A stretch of 64,000 nucleotides of DNA from the NCBI RefSeq assembly GCF_023554995.1, contig NZ_JAMJPK010000003.1, forward strand, positions 248,001-312,000. Direction: 5' to 3'. This stretch comes from Halomonas gemina. Lineage in GTDB: Bacteria > Pseudomonadota > Gammaproteobacteria > Pseudomonadales > Halomonadaceae. Below the pieces are notes generated by a model that had not been told where the DNA came from, made no database searches, and saw only the letters and a program-made list of their open reading frames with translations. How positions within the stretch are numbered: the first letter of the stretch is position 1; every line of letters begins with the position of its first letter. A program made the translations under genes and the position numbers. Below are positions 11,947 to 20,281 of this stretch, one piece after another.

Positions 11947-11964
11947 TGTAGTTAAATCACTACA
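11947..11964 (+). promoter_or_regulatory. HexR-like operator between zwf and hexR
   Basis: TGTAGTTAAATCACTACA is an inverted repeat (TGTAGT/ACTACA, 6-base spacer). Its first 15 bases match the recalled HexR consensus TGTAATTAAATTACA at 12 positions. Its place between the divergent genes suggests control of zwf and autoregulation of hexR. Confidence 0.6.
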
Positions 11965-12021
11965 TCACCCCTGTTTCACCCCCCGCGCCGCCGATGGCGC
12001 CCCGTCGTCACGGAGACTCCA

Positions 12022-12900
12022 GTGCCCATGGTCCGACACGATCTGCTCGACCGCATCCGCCGGCAGCTCGACGAGCTCAACCGTTCCGAACGCAAGGTGG
12101 CCGACGTCATCCTGGCCGACCCGGCCTCGGCCACCAGCATGAGCATCGCCACCCTGGCCCAGCTGGCCTCGGTCAGCGAACCCACGGTCAACCGTTTCTG
12201 CCGCAGCTTCGAGGCCAAGGGCTACCCGGACTTCAAGATCAAGCTGGCCCAGAGCCTGGCCGGGGGGACCCCCTATGTCAGCCAGGCGGTAGAGCCCGGC
12301 GACTCCGCCGCCGACTATACCCAGAAGATCTTCGGGGCGACCATCGCCGCCCTGGACCAGGCACGCCGCGAGGTAACCCCGGAGCGCATCGAACGCGTGG
12401 TCGACTACCTGATCCAAGCCAGGCAGCTGCACTTCTTCGGCCTGGGCGCGTCCGGCGCGGTCGCCCAGGACGCACTGCACAAGTTCTTCCGCTTCAACAT
12501 GCCGGTCTCGGCCTACATCGACGTGCTGATGCAGCGCATGGTGGCGGCCGCCTGCCACACCGGCGATGTGGTGGTGGTGCTCTCCTGGACCGGCCGGACC
12601 CGGGACCTGGTGGATATCGCGCGGCTGGCACGGGAGAACGGCGCCGTGGTGCTCGGCATCACCGCCCCCGACTCGCCGCTGGCCGCCGAGTGCACCGAGA
12701 CCCTGGAGGTCGCCACGCCGGAGGACACCGATTACTACATGCCCATGACCTCGCGGATGATCCAGCTGGCGCTGATCGATGTGCTGGCCACCGGGGTGAC
12801 CCTGCGCCGCGGCGAGGACTTCCTGCCTCACCTCAAGAAGATCAAGGACAGCCTGCAGCCGACGCGCTACCCCGCCGGCGGCCGCGACGACCAGCCCTGA
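12022..12900 (+). CDS. hexR: HexR-type RpiR-family transcriptional regulator
   Basis: HexR represses glucose catabolic genes and is released by KDPG in relatives. The 292-residue protein has the RpiR helix-turn-helix domain in the first 80 residues ([14 protein letters not shown], then [21 protein letters not shown]). A SIS sugar-phosphate domain follows (about 125-260), with [20 protein letters not shown] and [15 protein letters not shown]. Divergence from zwf, with HexR-like palindromes between them and before edd, supports the specific name. A second in-frame ATG two codons downstream is an alternative start. Confidence 0.92.
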   Translation: MPMVRHDLLDRIRRQLDELNRSERKVADVILADPASATSMSIATLAQLASVSEPTVNRFCRSFEAKGYPDFKIKLAQSLAGGTPYVSQAVEPGDSAADYTQKIFGATIAALDQARREVTPERIERVVDYLIQARQLHFFGLGASGAVAQDALHKFFRFNMPVSAYIDVLMQRMVAAACHTGDVVVVLSWTGRTRDLVDIARLARENGAVVLGITAPDSPLAAECTETLEVATPEDTDYYMPMTSRMIQLALIDVLATGVTLRRGEDFLPHLKKIKDSLQPTRYPAGGRDDQP

Positions 12901-12972
12901 ACCGCCCCGACTTGCCAGGCCCGCGCCTAGCCACAACAATGTCCGGCCTATCGCCCACCTCCGGAGATCGAG

Positions 12973-13827
12973 ATGCGCTGGCTTGTTGCTTCCACCACTG
13001 TCCTGGCCCTGTTCGCCCAGGGTGTCGCCGCCGATACCTTCCGCTTCACCGCCATTCCCGACGAGGACCAGTCGCGACTGGTCGAGCGCTTCTCCAAGGT
13101 GGCGGACTACCTGGAGGAGCGCCTCGAGGTGGAGGTGGAGTACGTCCCGGTGAAGTCCTATGGCGCCACGGTCACCGCCTTTCGCAACGACCAGGTCCAG
13201 CTGGCCTGGTTCGGCGGCCTCTCCGGGGTCCAGGCGCGCCGCCTGGTGCCTGGCTCGGTCGCCCTGGCCCAGGGCAGCGAGGACGCCGAATTCCAGAGCT
13301 ACCTCATCGCCCACCGCTCCACCGGCCTCGAACGCGCCGATGAACTGCCCGACGCCATCGAGGGCATGAGCCTGACCTTCGGCTCGCGCACCTCCACCTC
13401 GGGGCGGCTGATGCCCGAGCACTTCCTGCGCCAGCGCTTCGACGAGGCGCCCGAGGAGCTGTTCTCGCGGGTCGGTTACTCCGGCGACCACTCGCGCACC
13501 ATCGCCTTGGTGGAAGCCGGCACCTGGGACCTGGGCGCGGTCAACTACACCGTCTGGGAGGCCGCGGTGGCCGACGGGCGGGTGGATACCGACAAGGTCG
13601 AGGTGATCTGGGCCACCCCGCCCTACCCGGACTACAACTGGACCCTGCGCGGCGACGTCGACGAGCAGTTCGGCGAGGGCTTCACCGAGCAGGTCCGCGC
13701 GGCCCTGCTCGAGATGGACGACCCCGAGCTGCTGGCGAGCTTTCCCCGCGAGGGTTTCATCCCCGCCGACAACGCCCTCTACGCCCCCATCGAGGACGTC
13801 GCCGAAGAGCTCGGCCTGCTGCGCTGA
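12973..13827 (+). CDS. PhnD-family ABC substrate-binding protein (phosphonate/phosphite/possibly selenate)
   Basis: The 284-residue exported protein begins with a signal peptide (about residues 1-20, cut after GVAA). It has the PhnD-like binding fold: FRFTAIPDEDQSRLVERF, VQLAWFGGLSGVQAR, LTFGSRTSTSGRLMPEHF and GTWDLGAVNYTVWE. This subgroup resembles proteins annotated as putative selenate binding proteins, but ligand assignment from sequence alone is weak. It overlaps the next gene by one base (TGATG), forming a three-gene importer. GGAG lies upstream of the start. Confidence 0.8.
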   Translation: MRWLVASTTVLALFAQGVAADTFRFTAIPDEDQSRLVERFSKVADYLEERLEVEVEYVPVKSYGATVTAFRNDQVQLAWFGGLSGVQARRLVPGSVALAQGSEDAEFQSYLIAHRSTGLERADELPDAIEGMSLTFGSRTSTSGRLMPEHFLRQRFDEAPEELFSRVGYSGDHSRTIALVEAGTWDLGAVNYTVWEAAVADGRVDTDKVEVIWATPPYPDYNWTLRGDVDEQFGEGFTEQVRAALLEMDDPELLASFPREGFIPADNALYAPIEDVAEELGLLR

Positions 13828-14540
13828 TGGGCGAGCCCCGCGACACCCTGGTCTCGCTGACCGGCGTCGACCTGGGCCATGGCGACCAGGTAGTGCTGCC
13901 GGGCCTGCACCTCGGCCTGCGGCGCGGCGAGCGGGTCGCCCTGCTCGGACCCAGCGGGGCCGGCAAGTCCACCCTGCTCGGCGCCCTGCGCCGGCAGCTG
14001 GGCGACAGCGCCGCCTGGTGCCCCCAGCAGCATGGCCTGGTGCCCCAGCTCGCGGTCTATCACAACGTCTACATGGGGCGGCTGGCCGAGCATTCGGCCC
14101 TGGCCAACCTGTGGAACCTGATGCGCCCGCTGGCCGGCCCCTGGTGCGAGGTCGCCGAGCTCTGCGATGCCCTGGGCCTGGACGGGCTGATGCGCCGCCC
14201 CGTCGGCCAGCTCTCCGGGGGCCAGCGCCAGCGGGTGGCCATCGCCCGGGCCCTCTATCAGCAGCGGGCACTGTTCCTCGGCGACGAGCCGGTGGCCAGC
14301 GTCGATCCCCACCAGGCATTGCGCCTGCTGGCACTGATCGACCAACGCCACACTACCTCGGTGATCGCCCTCCACCAGCGAGAGCTGGCCCTCAGCCACT
14401 TTGACCGGGTGTGGGGCCTGCGTGACGGCCGGCTGGTGATCGACGCTCCGGCCCGCGAGCTGAGCCTGGCGGACCTGGACGGCCTCTACCCCGATGCCGA
14501 TGGCTCGACAGGCGAGGCCCTCTCCCGGGGCCGGCCATGA
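13827..14540 (+). CDS. PhnC-like ABC transporter ATPase
   Basis: This 237-residue ATPase drives the importer with the binding protein and permease on either side. It has Walker A LLGPSGAGKSTLLGAL, the signature LSGGQRQRVAIARAL, Walker B ALFLGDEPVASVDP and a switch histidine in VIALHQRELAL. It begins at the last base of the upstream stop and ends in an ATGA overlap with the permease, so the three are translationally coupled. Within Walker B the segment LFLGDEP has Gly where Ala or Leu is usual, which is mild. Confidence 0.88.
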   Translation: MGEPRDTLVSLTGVDLGHGDQVVLPGLHLGLRRGERVALLGPSGAGKSTLLGALRRQLGDSAAWCPQQHGLVPQLAVYHNVYMGRLAEHSALANLWNLMRPLAGPWCEVAELCDALGLDGLMRRPVGQLSGGQRQRVAIARALYQQRALFLGDEPVASVDPHQALRLLALIDQRHTTSVIALHQRELALSHFDRVWGLRDGRLVIDAPARELSLADLDGLYPDADGSTGEALSRGRP

Positions 14541-16060
14541 CCCCGACCGACCTTCGCACCCAGGCGCCACGGCCGGGCTGGCTGGCCGGCCAGAGCCCCG
14601 GCGTGCGCCTGGCCCGCCACAGCCTGACCCTGGTGGCGCTGGCGGTAGTGCTGGTGCCCTTCGCCGACCTGGCGGTGCTGACCCGCGACCCCTGGGCGGA
14701 GCTCGGGCGCATGGCCCGGGGGCTAGCCTGGCCCGCCTGGGGGACGCTGGAATCACCACTGGAGGCCCTCGGCCTGACCGTGGCCGTGGCGCTGTGGGGA
14801 ACGCTGGGCGGGATGGTGCTGGGCTTCCCGCTCGCCCTGCTGTTCGCCCGCTCACGGCTGGTGCGCGCCGGCTGCGCCTTCGTGCGCGCGATCCACGAAC
14901 TGTTCTGGGCGCTGCTCTTCCTGCAGGTGTTCGGCCTCTCGGCCGCCACGGCCCTGATGGCCCTGGCGATTCCCTATGCCGGCATCTTCGCCAAGGTCTA
15001 TGCGGAGATCCTCGAGCAGATACCGGGCACGCCGCGCGACGCCCTGCCCCCGGGGGTCGGGCGATTGTCGCGCTTCGTCTATGCCGAACTGCCGCTGGCC
15101 TGGACTCGGCTCGCCGCCTACACCCGCTATCGCTTCGAGTGCGCGCTGCGCGCCAGCGTGCTGCTGGGCTTCGTCGGCCTGCCGACCCTGGGCTTCCAGC
15201 TCGAGACCGCCTTCCGCGAGGGGCGCTACCACGAGGCCGGGGCCCTGCTGTGGCTCTTCTACCTGCTGATCGCCAGCCTGCCCTGGTGGGGCCACCGGCG
15301 GCTGATGCCGCTGCTGGCGCTCGGCGGTGCCTTCCTGTTGGGTCCCTGGCCGGCACTGGAGGGCGGCCTGCTGTGGCGCTTCGTCAGCCAGGACATCTGG
15401 CCCCCCGCGCTGCTCGAGGGCGACTGGCGAGGCCTCATCGAGTGGCTGGCCCGTATCCCCGACTTGGGCCCGGCCATCGGTAACACCCTGCTGCTCGGCC
15501 TGCTGGGCAGCGTGGGGGCCCTGCTGGTGGCCCTGGTGCTGTGGCCGCTGGCCTGTCGCCACTTCGGCAACCCGGCGACCCGGCTGGCCGGGCGGGGCCT
15601 GCTGGTCTTCCTGCGCTCGACGCCCGAGCTGATGCTGGCCTTCTTCTTCCTGCTCCTGCTGGGGCCATCGCTGCTGCCCGCCTGGCTGGCGCTGGCACTG
15701 CACAACGGCGCACTGATCGCCTTCCTGGTAGCACGCCATGCGGACGCCATCACCCCCGGCATGCCGGGGGTGAATGCCACGGGCCGGCTGGCTTACGAGC
15801 TGCTGCCGCGGCTCTATCCGGGCATGCTGGCGCTGCTCTACTACCGTGCCGAGGTGATCCTGCGCGAGACGGCCATCCTGGGCATGCTGGGGGTGGCCAC
15901 CCTGGGCTACTACATCGACGCGAACTTCGAGTACCTGCTGTTCGACGTGGCCTTTTTCCTGCTGCTGGTCACCGCGGCCCTCAACATCGCCGTGGACGCC
16001 CTCTCGCGACGCCTGCGGCCACGGGAGACCGCCATCATCGACGACCCCTGCCAGCGCTAG
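14537..16060 (+). CDS. Double-length PhnE-like ABC permease
   Basis: The 507-residue membrane protein is about twice the usual PhnE size. It appears to be two fused permease domains: residues about 25-270 and about 290-500 each have several hydrophobic helices and an EAA-type loop (IPGTPRDALPPGVGRLSRF in the first, ELLPRLYPGMLALLYYR in the second). A fused permease would replace the usual homodimer. Its stop codon lies in the loop of a perfect terminator hairpin. The substrate is that of the binding protein and remains unknown. Confidence 0.83.
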   Translation: MTPTDLRTQAPRPGWLAGQSPGVRLARHSLTLVALAVVLVPFADLAVLTRDPWAELGRMARGLAWPAWGTLESPLEALGLTVAVALWGTLGGMVLGFPLALLFARSRLVRAGCAFVRAIHELFWALLFLQVFGLSAATALMALAIPYAGIFAKVYAEILEQIPGTPRDALPPGVGRLSRFVYAELPLAWTRLAAYTRYRFECALRASVLLGFVGLPTLGFQLETAFREGRYHEAGALLWLFYLLIASLPWWGHRRLMPLLALGGAFLLGPWPALEGGLLWRFVSQDIWPPALLEGDWRGLIEWLARIPDLGPAIGNTLLLGLLGSVGALLVALVLWPLACRHFGNPATRLAGRGLLVFLRSTPELMLAFFFLLLLGPSLLPAWLALALHNGALIAFLVARHADAITPGMPGVNATGRLAYELLPRLYPGMLALLYYRAEVILRETAILGMLGVATLGYYIDANFEYLLFDVAFFLLLVTAALNIAVDALSRRLRPRETAIIDDPCQR

Positions 16061-16073
16061 GCGCTGGCAGGGG
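16045..16073. terminator. Perfect 13-bp hairpin with the permease stop codon in its loop
   Basis: CCCCTGCCAGCGC and its exact complement flank TAG, which is the permease stop. The next gene (RidA) converges from the other side, so this is probably a bidirectional terminator, although no strong T run follows on either strand. Confidence 0.7.
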
Positions 16074-16093
16074 GCATTACAGCGCCCTGCCGG

Positions 16094-16456
16094 CTAGCGG
16101 CTCGGCACCAGGGCGGTGACGGTGATCTCCACCTTCAACTCGTCGGCGGGCATCGGCGCGCAGACGCAGGTGCGGGCCGGTGCATGGCCGGGGGGCACCC
16201 AGGCATCCCAGACGGCGTTCATGGCGGCGAAGTCGTGGCCATCCTTGAGGTAGATGGTCGCCGAGAGCAGCTGCTCGCGGTCGGAGCCGATCTCGGCGAG
16301 CAGGCCATCGAGGCGTTCGAGCATGCTCTCGGTCTGCTCGGTGATGTCGCCATGGCGGGCCTCGGGGCCGGCCACCTGGCCACACAGCCAGGCCATGCCA
16401 TTGTGGATCACCGCGCGGCTCATGCGCGCCTTGGTATCGTGTCGCTCGATGCTCAT
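16094..16456 (-). CDS. RidA-family protein
   Basis: This 120-residue protein is in the RidA/YjgF/Rid family, whose best-known members hydrolyse reactive enamines and imines from PLP enzymes. Family blocks are [31 protein letters not shown]-type sequence, [21 protein letters not shown], and the C-terminal [19 protein letters not shown], in which the arginine (PAR-T) that binds the carboxylate is present. The MSRAVIHNG start and HGDITEQT resemble the Rid2/Rid3-like subgroups more than archetypal RidA, so the substrate is open. Confidence 0.87.
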   Translation of the reverse strand: MSIERHDTKARMSRAVIHNGMAWLCGQVAGPEARHGDITEQTESMLERLDGLLAEIGSDREQLLSATIYLKDGHDFAAMNAVWDAWVPPGHAPARTCVCAPMPADELKVEITVTALVPSR

Positions 16457-16489
16457 CGTGGTCTCTCCGTCGGTCGGGTCAGCGCCTTG

Positions 16490-16831
16490 TCATTCGGCGC
16501 AGTCGATACACTTCAGCACCAGGGGATCGCCTTCCAGGCGCCTGGCACCGATCCATTCACCGCACTCGATGCACTCGCCATACTCACCCCTCTCGATGCG
16601 CGAGAGAGCCCCGGTGATGCGACGCAGCGCCAGCTGGCGACGCTGCTCCTCGGCCTTGGCCATGGCCTGTCCCTGCAGGGCATCCATGCGCGACAGGCGG
16701 CCCACCGACGTCTGGTCGAGGACCACGGTATCGCGAGCATCGCTGCTGGAGCGGCTCTGCGCCTCGAGCTCCTGGCGCAGGGATTCCAGGCGCTGACGCA
16801 CCGTCTCCATATCCAGTTCGGGATGGTTCAT
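16490..16831 (-). CDS. DksA/TraR-type zinc-finger protein, copy 1
   Basis: The 113-residue protein has an N-terminal helical region and a C-terminal C4 zinc finger with CIECG and CIDCAE, as in DksA/TraR proteins that bind RNA polymerase through the secondary channel. It lacks the classical DksA coiled-coil tip DXXDXA pattern in a clear form, so a polymerase role is inferred. ATG 16831 has AGGAGAGCCT before it and was chosen over a longer reading. A paralogue of the same length lies at 23447-23788, sharing SVGRLSRMDALQGQAMAKAE. Confidence 0.85.
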   Translation of the reverse strand: MNHPELDMETVRQRLESLRQELEAQSRSSSDARDTVVLDQTSVGRLSRMDALQGQAMAKAEEQRRQLALRRITGALSRIERGEYGECIECGEWIGARRLEGDPLVLKCIDCAE

Positions 16832-16953
16832 AGGCTCTCCTGGGATGGCATGGCGAGGCACCCTGGTGCCTCGCCGGGTGGTATCATAGGCGGTTGGGCA
16901 CATGATGCCACCTATTGTTCACCCCCATCATCCCCTACGGCCAGGGAGGGCCC

Positions 16954-18144
16954 ATGAGCTACCGGATCCTGCTGAAAGACCACCGTGGCCTGATTAGCAT
17001 CTCCCTGCTGGCGATGTTCACCTCCACACTGGGACAGAGCTTCTTCATCGGCCTCTTCCAGGCACCGATCAGTGACCACCTCGGCCTCTCCGCGGGCCAG
17101 TTCGGCACGGCCTATGCCACCGTGACCCTGGTATCGGGATTTGCGGTGCTGCGACTGGGGCCCAGCATCGACTGGATAGCGCCCCGGCGTTTCGCCCTGA
17201 TGGTGATCGCTGCGCTGCTCGCCGGCATCCTGATGCTGACCGCCGCGCCCTGGTGGGGGCTGGGACTGGTGGGCCTGGGCCTGATGCGCTTCTGCGGCCA
17301 GGGCATGATGACCCACCTGGGCAATACCCTCGCCGGTCGAGAATTCACCACCCTGCGGGGTCGCGCCCTGGGGCTGGCGAGCCTCGGCATCATGCTCGGC
17401 GAGACGCTGATGCCTCCCCTGATGGCGGCGCTGCTGGTCTGGCTGGGCTGGAAGGAACTGTGGTGGCTGTTCGTGGCCGTGCTGGCCCTCTTCTGGGTGC
17501 CGCTGCTTGTCCGGGGCCCCTGGCCCGGCGCCCCGGCCAAGCGCCCCACCAAGGGGCAGCGACGCGGGGGGCCACGCCCTTTCCGCGAACTGCGCTTCTG
17601 GAAACTGCTGCCGCTGCTGATGATCCTGCCGGTGACCATGACGGGCCTGTTCATCTACCAGGCGGTGATGACCGAGGACCTGGGCTCGAGCCTGGGAGTC
17701 TACGCCCTGGCACTCACCGGCATGGGCATCGCCAAGATGCCCGGCGCCCTGCTGGGCGGCCGCTGGGTGGACAAGCTGGGGCCGATCCGCCTGGCGCGCC
17801 TCTACCTGCTGCCCTATGCCCTGGCCCTCGTGCTGGCCATCTCCGTCGGCGGCGACATCGGCATCTGGGCAGTGATGGTAGGTGGCGGTCTTGCCATGGG
17901 GGCCCAGGAACCTATCGCCACCAGCGTGCTGATCCGCATCTGGGGCGCCAAGCACCTCGGCACGGTGCGCGCCACCCTCAGCGCTGCCATGGTCTTTTCC
18001 ACCGGCATCGCCCCGGCGGTACTGGGCATCGCCATCGACGTCGGCGCCTCCTTCACTGCCATCCTCACCGGCATGCTGGGCCTGCTGATCATCGGCTGGT
18101 GGCTGGCCCAGGGCGTGCTGCGGGAGCTCAAGGCACAGCCCTGA
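16954..18144 (+). CDS. MFS transporter
   Basis: This 396-residue protein has the twelve hydrophobic segments of the major facilitator superfamily, starting with LISISLLAMFTSTLGQSFFIGLF. It has a basic central loop (residues about 190-215, KRPTKGQRRGGPRPF) between the two six-helix halves and a late EPIATSVLIRIWGAKHLGTVR stretch. The substrate is not identifiable. GGGAGGG lies 4-10 bases ahead of the chosen ATG at 16954. It converges on the universal stress gene across a strong hairpin. Confidence 0.85.
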   Translation: MSYRILLKDHRGLISISLLAMFTSTLGQSFFIGLFQAPISDHLGLSAGQFGTAYATVTLVSGFAVLRLGPSIDWIAPRRFALMVIAALLAGILMLTAAPWWGLGLVGLGLMRFCGQGMMTHLGNTLAGREFTTLRGRALGLASLGIMLGETLMPPLMAALLVWLGWKELWWLFVAVLALFWVPLLVRGPWPGAPAKRPTKGQRRGGPRPFRELRFWKLLPLLMILPVTMTGLFIYQAVMTEDLGSSLGVYALALTGMGIAKMPGALLGGRWVDKLGPIRLARLYLLPYALALVLAISVGGDIGIWAVMVGGGLAMGAQEPIATSVLIRIWGAKHLGTVRATLSAAMVFSTGIAPAVLGIAIDVGASFTAILTGMLGLLIIGWWLAQGVLRELKAQP

Positions 18145-18181
18145 CCCAGCCGGCAGGAAGAGATGAACCCGGCGTGACCCG

Positions 18182-18231
18182 CCAACGACGATGCCCCGGG
18201 CCATGGGAGCGCCGGGGCATCGAGTCGTTGG
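18182..18231. terminator. Long hairpin between convergent MFS and usp genes
   Basis: CCAACGAC-GATGCCCCGG pairs with CCGGGGCATC-GA-GTCGTTGG, giving about 18 paired bases with a small bulge. It serves both converging genes; there is no T run. Confidence 0.65.
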
Positions 18232-18243
18232 TTCCGGAAGGGG

Positions 18244-19098
18244 TCAGCGCAGCAGCAGCACCGGGCCCTTGGCCTTGCGCAGCATGGAGGTGGTGGTGCT
18301 GCCCACCAGCAGGTGGCGGATGCGCGAGTGGCCGTAGGCCCCCATCACCAGCAGGTCGATGCCATGCTCGTCCTGGTAGCCGTGCAGCGTCGCCTCCACC
18401 TCGCCGGCACGGATGGCACCCTCGGCCTCGTGGCCGGCGTCGCGCAGCGTCTTGAGCGCCCAGTCGAGCTGGGAGCGATTATCGCCGGTCTCGGCGCCGA
18501 CGATCACCACGTGCACCGGTATGCCGTCGAACAGCGGGCTATTGGCCAGCATCTCCACGCCCTTGCGGGTGGTCTTGCTGCCGTCGAAGGCGAGCATCAC
18601 CTTCTCGGGTGTCCTGAAGGCCTCGGGGACCATCAGGATCGGGCGGTGCAGGGTACGCACCACCCGCTCGAGGTTGGAGCCCAGGTGGTCGCTGGCCTGA
18701 TGCGCGCCGTCGCCCCGCTTGCCCACCACCAGCAGGCGAATCTCGTCCTGCAGCTCCTCGAGGGTCTCCACCAGGGTGCCGTTGCGCTGCCGGGTGGCGG
18801 GATCATTCACGCCATCCTCGATGGCACGCTCCCTGGCCGCCTTGAGCATCAGGCGGCCCTGCTCCTGGGCCACCTTGGCGCGCTGCTCGTCCAGGTGGGA
18901 AAGCTCCTCGAGCAGGTGCTCCCTGGCCCCGAGCCCGATATTGCCGGAGAGGTCCGTCTCGGCGGTCTGGGGGTGGTTGTCCACCACGTGAAGGAAGCAC
19001 AGCGGCGCATCCAGCGCCAGGCTGGCCCAGGCCGCGGAGTCGCACACCCCTTCGGAAAACTGCGAGCCGTCGATGGCGGCCATCACCTGTTCTGTCAT
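18244..19098 (-). CDS. Tandem universal stress protein, copy 1
   Basis: The 284-residue protein contains two UspA-like domains (about 1-150 and 155-284). The second has the ATP-binding pattern VMGAYGHSRIRHLLVGSTT, and the junction carries PILMVPEAF and VMLAFDGSKTTRKG. Such tandem Usp proteins help survival under stress, but the direct activity is unknown. It is very similar to the Usp at 27428-28282, with near-identical DNA over the C-terminal half, and more distantly to 58590-59423. It is probably monocistronic, ending at a bidirectional hairpin. Confidence 0.92.
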   Translation of the reverse strand: MTEQVMAAIDGSQFSEGVCDSAAWASLALDAPLCFLHVVDNHPQTAETDLSGNIGLGAREHLLEELSHLDEQRAKVAQEQGRLMLKAARERAIEDGVNDPATRQRNGTLVETLEELQDEIRLLVVGKRGDGAHQASDHLGSNLERVVRTLHRPILMVPEAFRTPEKVMLAFDGSKTTRKGVEMLANSPLFDGIPVHVVIVGAETGDNRSQLDWALKTLRDAGHEAEGAIRAGEVEATLHGYQDEHGIDLLVMGAYGHSRIRHLLVGSTTTSMLRKAKGPVLLLR

Positions 19099-19208
19099 CG
19101 TGTCCTGTCCTGGCTGGCGTAAATCATATGTCGTTATCAGTCACTATGTTTCTACCCGATCAGGGATGCCTTGCATAGGACATAGATCAACGTAACGCCA
19201 GCTCGGTT

Positions 19209-20222
19209 TCAGGCTTTCAGGTTCGCCACCAGCGCATCGGCGAAGGTATCGGTGGTGCCGCTGCCGCCCATGTCCGGGGTGACCTGCTCGCGGTTATTCT
19301 CCAGCACCTCGCGGATACCACCCCGAATCTTCGCTCCCTTCTCTACCATCCCCAGGTGGTCGAGCATATCCGCCGTCGCCAGCAGCAGGGCACAGGGGTT
19401 GGCGATCTTCTGGCCGGCGATATCCGGCGCCGAGCCGTGCACCGCCTCGAAGATGGCCACCTCGCTGCCGATGTTGGACCCCGGCGCAAGCCCCAGGCCA
19501 CCGACCAGGCCGGCACACAGATCGGAGAGAATGTCGCCGAACAGGTTGGTGGTCACGATGACGTCGAACTGGTTGGGATTCATCACCAGCTGCATGCAGG
19601 CGTTGTCGACGATCATCTCCTGGAACTCGATCTCCGGATACGCCTTCGCCACTTCGCGGGCGACGTCCAGGAACAGACCGGAGCTGGTCTTGATGATGTT
19701 GGCCTTGTGCACCGCGGTGACCTTCTCTCGCCCGCGCTGGCGGGCCAGCTCGAAGGCGTAGCGCACGATGCGCTCGGAGCCCTGGCGGGTCACGCGAATG
19801 CTCGACAGAGCGGTTTCGCCATCCTCGGAAAGGCTCTGCCCTTCGGAGAGGTAGGCGCCCTCGGTATTCTCGCGCACCGTGATCAGGTCGATATCGTCAT
19901 AGCGCGAGCGGGTACCGGGAAAGCTGATCGCCGGACGCACGTTGGCATAGAGGTCGAAGTGGCGGCGCAGCTGCACGTTGATGGAGGAGAACCCCTTGCC
20001 GATCGGCGTGGTCAGCGGCCCCTTGAGGGCCACGCGATGGGTCTCGATGGCCGCCAGCGTCTCGGGCGGTACCAGGGTGCCGTGCTGGTCCAGGGCGGCA
20101 AGGCCGGCATCGTGAAACTCGTAGGTCAGGTCGCAGTCGAGCGCGTCCAGCACGCGCAGGGTGGCCTCCATGATCTCGGGGCCGATACCGTCGCCGTTCA
20201 TTACCGCTATCGTTTGACTCAC
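19209..20222 (-). CDS. NAD-type isocitrate/isopropylmalate dehydrogenase family enzyme
   Basis: The 337-residue beta-decarboxylating dehydrogenase has the N-terminal VMNGDGIGPEIMEATL, the substrate-binding arginines around LRRHFDLYANVRP, the catalytic Lys in VTAVHKANIIK and the metal-binding DVIVTTNLFGDILSDL. The coenzyme loop HGSAPDIAGQKIANP has Asp where NADP enzymes have Lys, so NAD+ is expected. A second-position IDH or a tartrate/3-isopropylmalate activity cannot be separated by eye, although NAD-isocitrate dehydrogenase is most likely. I chose GTG 20222, with GAGGAAA upstream; a longer ATG reading from 20273 is possible. Confidence 0.86.
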   Translation of the reverse strand: MSQTIAVMNGDGIGPEIMEATLRVLDALDCDLTYEFHDAGLAALDQHGTLVPPETLAAIETHRVALKGPLTTPIGKGFSSINVQLRRHFDLYANVRPAISFPGTRSRYDDIDLITVRENTEGAYLSEGQSLSEDGETALSSIRVTRQGSERIVRYAFELARQRGREKVTAVHKANIIKTSSGLFLDVAREVAKAYPEIEFQEMIVDNACMQLVMNPNQFDVIVTTNLFGDILSDLCAGLVGGLGLAPGSNIGSEVAIFEAVHGSAPDIAGQKIANPCALLLATADMLDHLGMVEKGAKIRGGIREVLENNREQVTPDMGGSGTTDTFADALVANLKA

Positions 20223-20281
20223 CTTGGGGTTTCCTCGTGGTGGAGTGTGTGATGTGTTGAGTGGAAAGGGCACGCCGCCCG

